Positions 10,913-21,734 of a DNA stretch of 40,671 nucleotides are shown one piece after another (positions within the stretch are counted from its first letter, which is position 1; the number at the start of each line of letters is the position of its first letter). The stretch is from an uncultured Pelagibacteraceae bacterium. Lineage in GTDB: Bacteria; Pseudomonadota; Alphaproteobacteria; Pelagibacterales; Pelagibacteraceae. A program made the translations under genes and the position numbers. The notes below the pieces were generated by a model. It was not told where the DNA came from, made no database searches, and saw only the letters and a list, made by a program, of their open reading frames with translations. The stretch spans positions 1 through 40,671 of the forward strand of contig CACDHZ010000007.1 of assembly GCA_902552705.1 (NCBI GenBank). The letters are read 5' to 3'.

Positions 10913-11837
10913 TAATATTGATTAACTTTATATCTTCTTCTGAATTTATTGCACTAACTTTAACATTTTTATCAATTCTTTTTATTAAACCAGATAAGAC
11001 TTTACCAGGTCCTATTTCAATAAATTGACTGATTCCTTTATCAATCATTAACAAAACACTTTCTCTCCATCTAACTCTGCTTTCAATTTGTTTAATCAGT
11101 AAATTTTTTAAATCGTTTAGGTTAGATATTTCTCTTCCTGTAACATTAGAAATTAATGTATTCTGTGGCTCATTAAAAGTTAATTTTGATATTTCATCAC
11201 TCATTATATGTGTTGCCTTATTCATTAATTTACAATGAAATGGAGCACTTACTGGTAATTTAATATTCTTTATATTTGCTGCTTTCAAGTCAATCATCAT
11301 TTTTTCTAAATCTTTTAAATTTCCACTTAATACGATTTGACCATTCGAATTATCATTAGCAATAAAGCATTCATATTTATCATTATTTTCGTCAATAATA
11401 TTTTCAATTACTTTAATCTCAGAACCTAAAACTGCAACCATTCCACCAACTCCTTTTGGAACAGAGCTTTGCATTGCCTTTCCCCTAATTTTTAATATTT
11501 TTAAAGTATCATTAAATGTTAGAGATCCAGCTGATGTTAAAGCTGTATATTCTCCTAATGAATGTCCAGCAAAAAATTTTGCTTTATTTAAGTTGATTTT
11601 AAATTCTTCTTTAATCAATTTAAAAATTGAATAACTTATCAAAAATATTGCTGGTTGTGTATTTTCAGTAAGATCTAATTCTTCTTTTGGACCATTTAAA
11701 ACGATATCTGACAATGAAAATCCAAGAGTTTCGTCTGCCTCTTTAAATAAATCCTGAACTAAACTGTATTTGTCATACAGGTTTTTGCCCATTCCAACTA
11801 ATTGAGAGCCTTGGCCTGGAAAAATAACAGAAAACAT
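10905..11837 (-). CDS. fabD: Malonyl-CoA:ACP transacylase
   Basis: FPGQGSQLVGMG, GHSLGEYTAL, APFHCKLM. Confidence 0.96.
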   Translation of the reverse strand: MFSVIFPGQGSQLVGMGKNLYDKYSLVQDLFKEADETLGFSLSDIVLNGPKEELDLTENTQPAIFLISYSIFKLIKEEFKINLNKAKFFAGHSLGEYTALTSAGSLTFNDTLKILKIRGKAMQSSVPKGVGGMVAVLGSEIKVIENIIDENNDKYECFIANDNSNGQIVLSGNLKDLEKMMIDLKAANIKNIKLPVSAPFHCKLMNKATHIMSDEISKLTFNEPQNTLISNVTGREISNLNDLKNLLIKQIESRVRWRESVLLMIDKGISQFIEIGPGKVLSGLIKRIDKNVKVSAINSEEDIKLININE

Positions 11838-11885
11838 TTAAATATCTAAATTTTATTGTGGTTTTTAATGTTGTAATTCAATTAT

Positions 11886-11891
11886 TATAAT
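11886..11891 (+). promoter_or_regulatory. Candidate -10 element (TATAAT) for the rpsF-rpsR-rplI operon
   Basis: Perfect TATAAT in the 86-bp divergent fabD/rpsF spacer; no convincing -35. Confidence 0.4.
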
Positions 11892-11923
11892 AGTATATCC
11901 TCTTTTTTTATTAAAGAACAATT

Positions 11924-12289
11924 ATGAATTTATACGAACATACTATTATAGCTAGACAAGATACCAGTCCGTCTCAAATAAAATCATTAACTGAAAAATA
12001 CTCTAAAATTGTGGAGAAAAATGATGGAGAAATAGTACAAAAAGAAGAGTGGGGTCTACTAAATTTAGCTTATGCTATAAAAAAAAATAAAAAAGGCATT
12101 TATATGCACTTTAAGATTAAAGGTGCAGGAAATATAATTACTGAATTGGAAAAAAATGAGTCTATAGATAAAAACCTTTTAAGGTACATGACTGTAAAAG
12201 TTAAAAAATTTGATCTAAAAACTAAATACTTCCAAAAAAAAGAAGAAAATGAAAAAAAAGATCTAAAAAAAGATAATAACAAAGATTAA
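11924..12289 (+). CDS. rpsF: 30S ribosomal protein S6
   Basis: [42 protein letters not shown]; Lys-rich tail. Confidence 0.95.
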   Translation: MNLYEHTIIARQDTSPSQIKSLTEKYSKIVEKNDGEIVQKEEWGLLNLAYAIKKNKKGIYMHFKIKGAGNIITELEKNESIDKNLLRYMTVKVKKFDLKTKYFQKKEENEKKDLKKDNNKD

Positions 12290-12291
12290 AT

Positions 12292-12567
12292 ATGTCATCA
12301 AAAAAAAGAGCTGGAAATAAAAAAAATAAACAAAGTAACTTTGCTAAGTTAAGTATTTTTCAGCCCAATAAATATAAATTTAAAAAAACCTGCCCACTAT
12401 CTGTAAAAGGAGCGCCTGAAATTGATTATAAAAATATAAAGTTGTTAAAAAAATATGTCTCTGAAAATGGTAAAATACTGCCTTCGAGAATAACAAACGT
12501 TTCACAAAAAAAACAAAGGCAACTTTCTCTATCTATTAAGAGAGCTAGAAACTTAGCGTTAATTTAA
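12292..12567 (+). CDS. rpsR: 30S ribosomal protein S18
   Basis: [48 protein letters not shown]. Confidence 0.96.
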   Translation: MSSKKRAGNKKNKQSNFAKLSIFQPNKYKFKKTCPLSVKGAPEIDYKNIKLLKKYVSENGKILPSRITNVSQKKQRQLSLSIKRARNLALI

Positions 12568-13026
12568 ATGAAAGTAATACTTTTAGAAAATTTAAGAAAA
12601 ATAGGATCTATTGGTGAAATAATAGATGTAAAAAGAGGTTTTGCTAGAAATTTTCTAATTGCAAGTAAAAAAGCTTTATATGCATCCAAAGAAAATATTG
12701 CTGAAGTAAAAAAAATTAAAATAGAATTAGGTAAAAAAGATGCTGAGAAAAAAAACCAAGCTCAAAAAATTTTAGATCAAATCAAAGGAAAAGAATATAC
12801 TATTAAAAAACTTAGCACTGAAAATAAAGAATTATATGGTTCAGTAAAGCCAACTGAAATAGCAAAACTAATTGAGGAAAATGATAAACTTGAAATTAAA
12901 CCCTCAACTATACAACCAATAACTGAAATTAAATCCATTGGTAAATTCAAAGTTAAAATTATCTTACATTCGGAAGTGGATTTCGAAATTATTATAAATG
13001 TAATTGCAGCAGAAACTACTCAGTAA
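12568..13026 (+). CDS. rplI: 50S ribosomal protein L9
   Basis: MKVILLENLRKIGSIGEIIDVKRGFARNFLI. Confidence 0.97.
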   Translation: MKVILLENLRKIGSIGEIIDVKRGFARNFLIASKKALYASKENIAEVKKIKIELGKKDAEKKNQAQKILDQIKGKEYTIKKLSTENKELYGSVKPTEIAKLIEENDKLEIKPSTIQPITEIKSIGKFKVKIILHSEVDFEIIINVIAAETTQ

Positions 13027-13093
13027 TTATACAATTTTTTCCCCAGCAAATTTTTATTATTTTTTTAAAACTTATTTGGGATAATGTTTATTA

Positions 13094-14512
13094 ATGGAAA
13101 ATAAACTAACTGTAGTTAAAGATAATTTTAAAGAACTTCCAAATAACATTGAAGCAGAACAATCCGTAATTGGTTCTATATTAGTTTCTAATGAACTATT
13201 CGATGAGATAAATACTATAATTTCAAGTGTAAATTTTTATGATCCAATGCATCAAAAAATTTTTTCAGCTATAGAAAGTCTTATATATAAAGGAATGTTA
13301 GCAAATCCTATTACTTTAAAAAATTATTTTGAAAACGAAAAAGATGAATTAAATGTACCAGAATATTTAGTCAAGATAACAAAATTTTCAACTGCATCTA
13401 GACAAGCTATTGAATATTCTAAAATTATTTATGATATGTTTGTAAGAAGAGAGTTAATTAAAATTTCTGAAAATACAATTGACTCTGCAAGATTAAATGA
13501 ATTGAATATTAATGGTCAAGTTATAATTGAAAACTCTGAAAAATTATTATTCGATTTAGCTGAAAAAGGTTCTTTTAATTCATCATTGGTTAAATTTGAT
13601 GAAGCAATGAAACAAACAATTGAAATGGCCTCAGCAGCTTATAAAAATGATGAGGGTATAGTTGGTGTGCCTACAGGTCTTAAAGATTTAGATGATAGAT
13701 TAGGAGGTTTACATAACTCAGATTTAATTATTATTGCTGGCAGACCTTCAATGGGTAAAACAGCTTTAGCAACAAATATAGCTTTCTATGCAGCAAAAAA
13801 AATTCAAGAAAGTGGAAAAAAATCATCAGTTGCATTTTTTTCATTAGAAATGTCATCCGAGCAATTATCTACGAGAATTTTAGCTGAACAAGCTAGAATT
13901 AAATCTAATGATATAAGAAGAGGAAAAATTTCAGATGAACAATTTGATAAATTTATAGAAACATCAAAAAATATATCTGAACTGCCCTTGTTTATTGATG
14001 AAACTCCAGCAATTAATATTGCTGCATTAAGTAATAGAGCGAGAAGAATAAAAAGATTATTTGGTCTTGATATGATTGTTGTTGATTATATTCAATTAAT
14101 GAGAGGAACTTTTAATAATAGAGATGGTAGAGTTCAGGAAATTTCAGAAATAACCCAAGGACTTAAGGCAATAGCTAAAGAACTCTCAATCCCTGTTGTA
14201 GCGCTTTCCCAACTATCAAGAGCTGTTGAACAAAGAGATGATAAAAAACCTATATTAGCAGATTTAAGAGAATCAGGTTCTATTGAACAAGACGCAGATG
14301 TTGTAATGTTTGTATATAGAGAGTCTTATTATTTAAGATCCAAAGAACCTAGGCCAGCAACTGTCGAGCACGCAGAATGGCAAGCAAAAATGAATGAAGT
14401 TTCTCATTTAGCTGAGCTAATTATTGGTAAACAAAGACATGGTCCAACTGGCAATATTAGCTTAGAATTTGAAGAAATGTTCACTAAATTTAAAGATCTA
14501 CAAAATAACTAA
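13094..14512 (+). CDS. dnaB: Replicative DNA helicase
   Basis: PNNIEAEQSVIGSIL; Walker A GRPSMGKTALA; VDYIQLM; DLRESGSIEQDADVV. Confidence 0.97.
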   Translation: MENKLTVVKDNFKELPNNIEAEQSVIGSILVSNELFDEINTIISSVNFYDPMHQKIFSAIESLIYKGMLANPITLKNYFENEKDELNVPEYLVKITKFSTASRQAIEYSKIIYDMFVRRELIKISENTIDSARLNELNINGQVIIENSEKLLFDLAEKGSFNSSLVKFDEAMKQTIEMASAAYKNDEGIVGVPTGLKDLDDRLGGLHNSDLIIIAGRPSMGKTALATNIAFYAAKKIQESGKKSSVAFFSLEMSSEQLSTRILAEQARIKSNDIRRGKISDEQFDKFIETSKNISELPLFIDETPAINIAALSNRARRIKRLFGLDMIVVDYIQLMRGTFNNRDGRVQEISEITQGLKAIAKELSIPVVALSQLSRAVEQRDDKKPILADLRESGSIEQDADVVMFVYRESYYLRSKEPRPATVEHAEWQAKMNEVSHLAELIIGKQRHGPTGNISLEFEEMFTKFKDLQNN

Positions 14513-14534
14513 ATTTCAATATAAAAGGGGTTAA

Positions 14535-16919
14535 ATGTTTGCCCAACTTTATCAAAATATAATAATCAAAAATCCTAAATCAGTTTTTGTAGTTTTAATC
14601 GTTGCATTATTAAGTTTTGGCTATTATTCAAAAGACTTCAGATTAGATGCTTCATCAGACACACTTTTAATTGAAGGAGATCCAGATCTAGAATATTTAC
14701 GAGAGGTAACGCAAAGATATGGGTCAAAAGAGTTTTTAATTTTAACCTATTCTCCTAATGAGGGAATGATTACTGATTCCTCAATTAATAATCTTTTAAG
14801 CCTAAAATATAAAATACAAAGCTTAGATTGGGTACATAGCGTTGTTACTTTATTGGATATTCCTTTATTAAGTAACTCTGAAGCACCTCTTCAAGAAAGA
14901 TTGAAAAATTTCAAGACTTTAAAAGATGATGATGTTGATAAAGAAAGAGGGTTTAAAGAAATTTTAAATAGTCCTGTTTTTAGAAATTTCGTCATAAGTG
15001 AAGACGGTAATACAAGTGGTATTATTGTCTATATAAAATCTAATAAACTTGAAAATTTGAAAAATAAAACTAAAGACGAATTAGAGTTATACAAAGATAA
15101 CTTAAAGAAAAAAAATCATGAAAATATTCTTGAAATAAGAGAAATAATCAAAAGCTATGACAACATAGGAAAAATACATTTGGGAGGTATTCCTATGATT
15201 GCTGATGATATGATGTCATTTATTAAAAGTGATATTATTGTATTTGGTTTAGGTGTTCTTTTATTCATTATTTGCACTTTATGGTTTATTTTTAGAAAAC
15301 TAATTTGGATTATAGTACCTATTAGTAGCTGCTTCTTTTCAGTCATAATCATGATTGGATTATTAGGTTTATTAGGTTGGAAAGTAACTGTTATCTCATC
15401 AAATTTTATTGCACTAATGTTAATTCTAACAATGGCAATGAACATTCATATGAGTACAAGATTTTTACAACTTAAAGAAAATAATCCTAATAAAGATATT
15501 TTGAGTCTTATTATTTTGACAACAAATAAAATGTTTTGGCCGATCTTATATACTGTTCTAACAACAGTTATTGCATTTCTTTCTTTAATTTTTAGTGGAA
15601 TTAAACCCATAATTGATTTTGGCTGGATGATGACTTTTGGACTTATTACTTCATTTATTATAACTTTTACTTTATTGCCTACCCTAATAAATTTTATGCC
15701 AAAAGAAAATATTTCATTAAACAAATATCAAGATTCAAAAATTACATCTTTTTTCGCAAAATTATCTCAAAACAAACAAGTATCAATTTTTGCTATAACT
15801 GGATTAGTAATAATATTAAGTTTAATTGGTATTAGTCGTCTTGAAGTTGAAAACAGTTTCATAAATTATTTTAGTAAAAAAACTGAAATTTATAAAGGTA
15901 TGAAACTTATAGATGAAAAATTAGGTGGAACGACACCTCTTGAAATTATTTTAAAATTTCCAAAAAATAAAAAAATAATAGATGATAAAAATGATGAATT
16001 TGAAGACTGGGACGACGAAAATGAACAAGATGATGAAAAATATTGGTTTACTAAGGATAAAATTGATAAAATTTCATCAGTACATACATACCTTGATAAT
16101 TTACCTCAAGTTGGAAAAGTATTGTCATTCTCTTCAATAATCGATGTTGCAACATCACTTAACAATAATAAACCTTTGGGAACTCTAGAAATGGGAGTGT
16201 TGTACTCTAAGATCCCAAATAGTATAAAAACTGAAATAATCGATCCGTATATTTCAATTAAAGATAATGAAGCTAGAATTAATCTTAGAATAATAGACTC
16301 TCAAGAAAATTTAAGAAGAAATGATCTGATAAAAAAAATAAACTATGATTTAAAAAATCAAATTGGATTAAATGAAAATGAATTCAAACTTGCAGGAGTT
16401 TTAATTTTATTCAATAATTTACTCCAAAGTCTTTTTAAATCTCAAATCTTAACTTTAGGTTTGGTTATGATTGGAATTTTTATTATGTTTGTTATTCTTT
16501 TTAGGAATATTAAATTATCTTTGATCGGTGTTGTTCCGAATTTTATTGCTGCTTTTTTTATTTTGGGAGTTATAGGTTTACTTGGAATTCCTTTGGACAT
16601 GATGACAATAACTATTGCGGCTATTACAATAGGAATAGCTGTTGATAACAGTATTCATTATATTTATAGATTTAAGGAAGAATTTGAAAAATCAAATGAT
16701 TATAACAAAACTTTAATACTAAGCCATTCAACAGTGGGTAGAGCAATTTTAAATACTTCTATAACTATTGTTTTTGGTTTTTCAATTTTAATTTTATCAA
16801 AATTTATACCTACCATTTATTTTGGAATTTTTACGGGGCTTGCAATGTTGTTAGCAATGATATTGGTTTTAACTCTACTTCCATCATTAATTCTATTAAT
16901 AAAGCCATTTGGAAAATAA
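14535..16919 (+). CDS. RND superfamily (MMPL-type) predicted exporter
   Basis: Two repeats of TM bundles with large periplasmic loops, GIAVDNSIHYIYRF motif in the second half. Confidence 0.85.
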   Translation: MFAQLYQNIIIKNPKSVFVVLIVALLSFGYYSKDFRLDASSDTLLIEGDPDLEYLREVTQRYGSKEFLILTYSPNEGMITDSSINNLLSLKYKIQSLDWVHSVVTLLDIPLLSNSEAPLQERLKNFKTLKDDDVDKERGFKEILNSPVFRNFVISEDGNTSGIIVYIKSNKLENLKNKTKDELELYKDNLKKKNHENILEIREIIKSYDNIGKIHLGGIPMIADDMMSFIKSDIIVFGLGVLLFIICTLWFIFRKLIWIIVPISSCFFSVIIMIGLLGLLGWKVTVISSNFIALMLILTMAMNIHMSTRFLQLKENNPNKDILSLIILTTNKMFWPILYTVLTTVIAFLSLIFSGIKPIIDFGWMMTFGLITSFIITFTLLPTLINFMPKENISLNKYQDSKITSFFAKLSQNKQVSIFAITGLVIILSLIGISRLEVENSFINYFSKKTEIYKGMKLIDEKLGGTTPLEIILKFPKNKKIIDDKNDEFEDWDDENEQDDEKYWFTKDKIDKISSVHTYLDNLPQVGKVLSFSSIIDVATSLNNNKPLGTLEMGVLYSKIPNSIKTEIIDPYISIKDNEARINLRIIDSQENLRRNDLIKKINYDLKNQIGLNENEFKLAGVLILFNNLLQSLFKSQILTLGLVMIGIFIMFVILFRNIKLSLIGVVPNFIAAFFILGVIGLLGIPLDMMTITIAAITIGIAVDNSIHYIYRFKEEFEKSNDYNKTLILSHSTVGRAILNTSITIVFGFSILILSKFIPTIYFGIFTGLAMLLAMILVLTLLPSLILLIKPFGK

Positions 16920-16925
16920 ATCTTA

Positions 16926-17471
16926 ATGATAGATGCTTCAAAAGAATTTCTTGTTTCAATATCATTTTTAGATTTAATTTATATAATAATTACAGCTCTA
17001 TCTTTAATTAAATGCTATCGTAAAGGTTTTATATTAAGTATTCTTGCAATGGCCAAATGGTTATTGGCATATATCATTACTTTAATCATTTTTCCAAAAG
17101 TCAAACCTTTTGTAAAAGACATTATTGATAATGAATATATTTTAGATGTAAGCCTTGGTATCATAATTTTTATAATAGTAATTTTTTTAGTTCTATTAAT
17201 TAATAAAGGAATCAGTAAAGCGGTTAAATATACAGGTCTTGGAAGTTTAGATGCCATTTTTGGATTCTTTTTTGGATTTGTTAGATCTTATATTATAGCT
17301 GTTTGTATATTTTCAGCTGTACACATCGTATATAACCATGATAAATGGCCAATTAATTTAGACAAATCATTCGTCTTTCCATATTTAGAAAAAGGTAGTA
17401 ATTATTTATTAGAAGAATTTCCAAATGAAAAAACATACCGTGAGTCTAAAGAAAAAATTGAAGAACTTTGA
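16926..17471 (+). CDS. cvpA: CvpA family membrane protein
   Basis: Four-TM protein with CvpA-like pattern immediately upstream of purF. Confidence 0.85.
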   Translation: MIDASKEFLVSISFLDLIYIIITALSLIKCYRKGFILSILAMAKWLLAYIITLIIFPKVKPFVKDIIDNEYILDVSLGIIIFIIVIFLVLLINKGISKAVKYTGLGSLDAIFGFFFGFVRSYIIAVCIFSAVHIVYNHDKWPINLDKSFVFPYLEKGSNYLLEEFPNEKTYRESKEKIEEL

Positions 17472-18906
17472 TCCTAAATTAAAAGAGGAATGTGGTGTAT
17501 TTGGCATAAGCAATGCTAAAGATGCATCAGCATTAACAGCTCTTGGACTTCACGCACTTCAACATCGTGGTCAAGAAGGTTGTGGAATTGTTACATTTAA
17601 TGGAAAGCAATATTTTTCAGAAAAAAAATTCGGATTAGTTGGTGATAATTTTAATAAAGAAAAAGTACTTAAAAATCTTCAAGGAGATTATGCTATTGGC
17701 CATAATCGTTATAGCACTACAGGTGAAAATACTCTTAGAAACATCCAGCCTTTTTTTGCCGATACTAATGCAGGAGGAATTGGAGTAGCTCATAACGGAA
17801 ATTTAACTAATTCAATATCATTGAGAAACAAGTTAGTGGAAGATGGTGCAATTTTTTATACAACTTCGGATACAGAAACAATTGTTCAATTAATTGCAAA
17901 ATCTAAAAGATCGAAAACAATTGATAAAATTGTTGATGCTATTTTCCAAATTCAAGGTGGTTATGCTTTGGTTATGCTTACACAAAATATTCTAATTGGA
18001 GTAAGAGATCCTTATGGAATTAGACCTTTGGTAATAGGAAAATTAAAAAATAGTTATGTTTTTACATCCGAAACATGTGCCTTAGATATTATCGGAGCTA
18101 AATACATAAGGGATGTTGAAAATGGAGAGATTGTATATGTCGAAAATAATGAATTGATGAGTATAAAACCATTTTCACCCAAAAAAATACGGCCTTGTGT
18201 TTTTGAATACATTTATTTTGCAAGACCTGATAGCATTTTAAATGGAAAAGCAGCATATGAATATAGAAAAAATTTTGGGATTGAACTTGCTAAAGAAAAC
18301 AAAATTGAAGCTGATATTATTGTGCCTGTTCCAGATTCAGGAAATTCTGCAGCTCTTGGATTCGCACAACATTTAGGTAAAAATTTTGAATTAGGATTAA
18401 TTCGAAATCATTATGTTGGTAGAACATTTATTGAACCAAGTCAAAAAATTAGAAGCTTAGGTGTAAAATTGAAATTAAATGCAAATAAATCGACTATAAA
18501 TGGAAAAAAAATTATTTTAATTGATGACTCATTAGTAAGAGGAACCACCTCTCATAAAATTGTAAAAATGCTTTATGATGCAGGTGCTAAAGAAGTTCAT
18601 GTCAAAATAGCTTGTCCAGAAATTAGATATCCAGATTTTTATGGAGTTGATACACCAACAAAAAAAGAGCTATTAGCAGCAAATAAAACTAATGGTGAAA
18701 TCTGTGAATATATAGGGGCTAAATCTTTAGATTTTTTATCTATAGAAGGTATGTATAAAGCAATGGGTTTTGAAAAAAGAGATAATACCTATCCTCAATT
18801 GACTGATCATTATTTCACTGGAGATTATCCTGTTAAACCAATAGATGAATTAGGAGATGATAAAATCACTCAATTATCTTTACTAAGCACAGCATCTAAT
18901 AATTAA
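17425..18906 (+). CDS. purF: Amidophosphoribosyltransferase
   Basis: ECGVFGI N-terminal nucleophile Cys, LQHRGQEGCGI, IGHNRYSTTG, IIVPVPDSG, LIDDSLVRGTT. Confidence 0.97.
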   Translation: MKKHTVSLKKKLKNFDPKLKEECGVFGISNAKDASALTALGLHALQHRGQEGCGIVTFNGKQYFSEKKFGLVGDNFNKEKVLKNLQGDYAIGHNRYSTTGENTLRNIQPFFADTNAGGIGVAHNGNLTNSISLRNKLVEDGAIFYTTSDTETIVQLIAKSKRSKTIDKIVDAIFQIQGGYALVMLTQNILIGVRDPYGIRPLVIGKLKNSYVFTSETCALDIIGAKYIRDVENGEIVYVENNELMSIKPFSPKKIRPCVFEYIYFARPDSILNGKAAYEYRKNFGIELAKENKIEADIIVPVPDSGNSAALGFAQHLGKNFELGLIRNHYVGRTFIEPSQKIRSLGVKLKLNANKSTINGKKIILIDDSLVRGTTSHKIVKMLYDAGAKEVHVKIACPEIRYPDFYGVDTPTKKELLAANKTNGEICEYIGAKSLDFLSIEGMYKAMGFEKRDNTYPQLTDHYFTGDYPVKPIDELGDDKITQLSLLSTASNN

Positions 18907-18907
18907 A

Positions 18908-19465
18908 ATGAAAACAGTAAAATTTACTAAAATGAAAGACGGTTCAAAAGAAGATTATCTTTTTTTAGATAAGCATGAGAAAAATTTTGCAAGCAAAACA
19001 GCTGATAGGCTATTAAAGTTTATGTCAGGACTTACTGAAACACTAGAGGGTTATCAAATTTCAAGATTAGAACATTCACTTCAAAGTGCGACTAGAGCAT
19101 ATAACAATCGAGAAAGTGAAGAAATGATTGTAGCCGCTTTACTTCATGATATTGGAGATGAATTAGCACCAATGAATCATTCAGAATATGCAGCTGCAAT
19201 TCTTAAACCATATGTTTCAGAAAAAACTCATTGGATAATTGAAAAACATGGAGAATTTCAAATGTTTTATTATGCTCACCATTTAGGTGGAAATAGAAAT
19301 ATTAGAGACAAATATAAAGACAATAAGTATTATCAAGATACAGTAGATTTTTGCGAAAAATATGATCAAAATTCATTTGATCCAAATTTTAAGTCTTTTC
19401 CTTTAGAGTTTTTCAAACCAATAGTTAAAAAAATTTTTTCTAGAAAACCCTATAGTTATTGGTAG
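18908..19465 (+). CDS. HD-domain protein, PhnZ-like metal-ligand arrangement (function unassigned)
   Basis: LEHSLQSATRA(H56)...VAALLHDIGDE(H80/D81)...NHSEYAA(H91)...IEKHGEF(H114)...EKYDQNS(D153). Confidence 0.75.
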   Translation: MKTVKFTKMKDGSKEDYLFLDKHEKNFASKTADRLLKFMSGLTETLEGYQISRLEHSLQSATRAYNNRESEEMIVAALLHDIGDELAPMNHSEYAAAILKPYVSEKTHWIIEKHGEFQMFYYAHHLGGNRNIRDKYKDNKYYQDTVDFCEKYDQNSFDPNFKSFPLEFFKPIVKKIFSRKPYSYW

Positions 19466-19509
19466 TCACCAAAATTAAATGATATAAAATTTTTTAATAG
19501 TTTAATAAC

Positions 19510-20370
19510 TTGAATAATTTAACAGATCAACAAAAAGGCTCTTTACTAGCATTCATTGCAGTAATGTTTATTACTCCTGACTCCTTATTTATTAGACTTT
19601 CAAATATTGATACCTGGTCTTTAGTTTTTTATCGAGGAATTATTCCTTTTGTAACTGTACTTATTGGAATGTTATTAATTTATAAATTAAATTTTTTTAA
19701 AATTCTTTTAACAAGTGGCTACAAAGGCTTAATCTATATTTTAACATTTTCTGTAACAAATATCACTTTTGTTGTATCTATTCAAAATACTAACGTTGCA
19801 AACACGTTAGTGATGATTGCAATGGCTCCTATGCTTTCAGCGATTTTAGGTACTATTTTTTTGAAGGAATTACCTGATAAAAAAACTTGGATTGCAATTT
19901 TTATAACTTTTGCTGCTGCTGTTTATATCTTTTATGACTCCTTACGATTAGGAAATTTGTTTGGAGATATAATGGGTTTAGTAACAGCTTTAGGATTAGC
20001 AATTGGTGCTGTTACTATCAGATCTGCAAAAGAAAAAAATTTAGTTCCAGCTGCAGTAGTTGGAAAATTAATAGTTGCTATTTTTGCTTTACTATTTATT
20101 GAAAGTTTTGCTTTAGTAGAAAGTGACAAAATAATAGTTCCACTTATGTGTATAATGTGTGTTGCTATACCTTTTGTATTAGTGACTATTGCTCCAAGAT
20201 TTATTCCTGCAGCTGAAGTTAACCTTTTTTTCTTATTAGAGACTATTATAGGGCCAATTTGGGTTTGGTTAATTATAAAGGAACAACCTAGTATAGAGAC
20301 AATCCAAGGTGGGTTAATTATCATAATTACGATTGCTATTCACTCATTTATCAAATTAAAAAATTCATAG
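19510..20370 (+). CDS. EamA/DMT-family transporter (TTG start)
   Basis: About ten TM helices in two homologous halves, EamA-like pattern. Confidence 0.88.
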   Translation: MNNLTDQQKGSLLAFIAVMFITPDSLFIRLSNIDTWSLVFYRGIIPFVTVLIGMLLIYKLNFFKILLTSGYKGLIYILTFSVTNITFVVSIQNTNVANTLVMIAMAPMLSAILGTIFLKELPDKKTWIAIFITFAAAVYIFYDSLRLGNLFGDIMGLVTALGLAIGAVTIRSAKEKNLVPAAVVGKLIVAIFALLFIESFALVESDKIIVPLMCIMCVAIPFVLVTIAPRFIPAAEVNLFFLLETIIGPIWVWLIIKEQPSIETIQGGLIIIITIAIHSFIKLKNS

Positions 20371-20426
20371 ATCTGTCACAATAAAGACTTGATTTAAAGA
20401 TAATTGCGAAATAGTACGATCATTTT

Positions 20427-21734
20427 ATGAATAAAGTTTTAAAAAATTCTTGGGCATTATTTTTAGGCATGGGATTTATAATGATGGCTTATGGCTTTCA
20501 GGGCTCCTTGCTTGGAGTAAGGGCAGTTAAAGAAGAATTTAGTTTAACTTCTACTGGCTTTATGATGTCTGGATATTTTGTTGGATATTTTATTGGTGCA
20601 ATAACTATTCCAAATTTAATTTCTAGAGTTGGACACATAAGAATCTTTGCAGCTTTTGCTTCTTTGGCGTCATTGGTTATTTTGCTTCATTCCATATTTA
20701 TTAATCCATTTATTTGGTTTTTACTTCGAGTATTAACAGGAATAAGCATGGTTTGTATTTATACTGTTGCTGAGAGCTGGTTGAATGATAGATCTAGTAA
20801 TAAAAATAGAGGAAGTGTTCTATCTATTTACATGGTAATTTTGTATGGAAGTATGGGTATAGGAATGTTCTTGCTTAATTTTAGTAGTCCACAAAACTTT
20901 CAACCCTTTATACTTGTTTCGATCATAACATCTGTTGCTCTCATTCCAATTTTATTAACTAAAAAAAAACCACCAACATTCAAAAAAATTAAAGCTATGA
21001 CATTAAAAGATCTTTATAAGTCCTCGCCATTTGGAATGGTAAGTTCTTTTTTTTATGGAACTATTCAGGCTGCATTGTTTACTTTGTTAGCTGTTTATGC
21101 AACTTCAATGAATTTTACAATATTAGAAATTTCAATCGTAACATTTTTATTGGCAATTTCTGGTTCTGTTTCACAATTTCCAGTTGGAAAAATATCGGAT
21201 ATATATGATAGACGATTAGTTATAGTTATTTCAACTTTTGGTGCAGCAATTTTCGCATTACTTACAATTTTTGTTTCAAGACAAATGTATTTACCAGAAG
21301 GTTTAGCTACCAGTAAAACTTGGTTTTATATTTTTTTAGTACTTTTTTCTTTTTGTAGTTTACCAATGTTTTCTTTGATTTTGGCACATACAAACGACTA
21401 TATACCAAAAGAAAAATTTGTTGCTGCAGGTGCAGGTCTACAATTTGTATTCGGATTAGGTGCAATGAGTGGGCCGTTTCTATGTTCAATATTTATGGAT
21501 TTAGTTGGTTCAAATGGATTTTTTATATTTTTGTTTTTTTTTCATTCAGTAATTGGATTTTTTGGGATCTATAGGATGAAAGTAAGACAAACAGTTGATA
21601 ATCCAGACTCACAATTTGTTGCAATGCCTCAAACAATTACTCCAGCTGGAATTGAGCTAAATCCTCAAACAGAACCAATAGAAGAGCCAAAAATTAATGA
21701 ATATAATGATTTAAAAGATAACAATCCATTATAA
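20427..21734 (+). CDS. Major facilitator superfamily transporter (YcaD-like)
   Basis: 12-TM MFS pattern, AESWLNDRSSNKNRGSVLSIYMV, polar C-terminal tail DSQFVAMPQTITPAGIELNPQTE. Confidence 0.88.
   Translation: MNKVLKNSWALFLGMGFIMMAYGFQGSLLGVRAVKEEFSLTSTGFMMSGYFVGYFIGAITIPNLISRVGHIRIFAAFASLASLVILLHSIFINPFIWFLLRVLTGISMVCIYTVAESWLNDRSSNKNRGSVLSIYMVILYGSMGIGMFLLNFSSPQNFQPFILVSIITSVALIPILLTKKKPPTFKKIKAMTLKDLYKSSPFGMVSSFFYGTIQAALFTLLAVYATSMNFTILEISIVTFLLAISGSVSQFPVGKISDIYDRRLVIVISTFGAAIFALLTIFVSRQMYLPEGLATSKTWFYIFLVLFSFCSLPMFSLILAHTNDYIPKEKFVAAGAGLQFVFGLGAMSGPFLCSIFMDLVGSNGFFIFLFFFHSVIGFFGIYRMKVRQTVDNPDSQFVAMPQTITPAGIELNPQTEPIEEPKINEYNDLKDNNPL

Noticed and set aside
15970-16070. Acidic insertion (DDKNDEFEDWDDENEQDDEKYWFTKDK) in the RND/MMPL exporter
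   Set aside because: Similar acidic loops before a 'YWFT' segment are, as far as I recall, common in this exporter family; not evidence of novelty.
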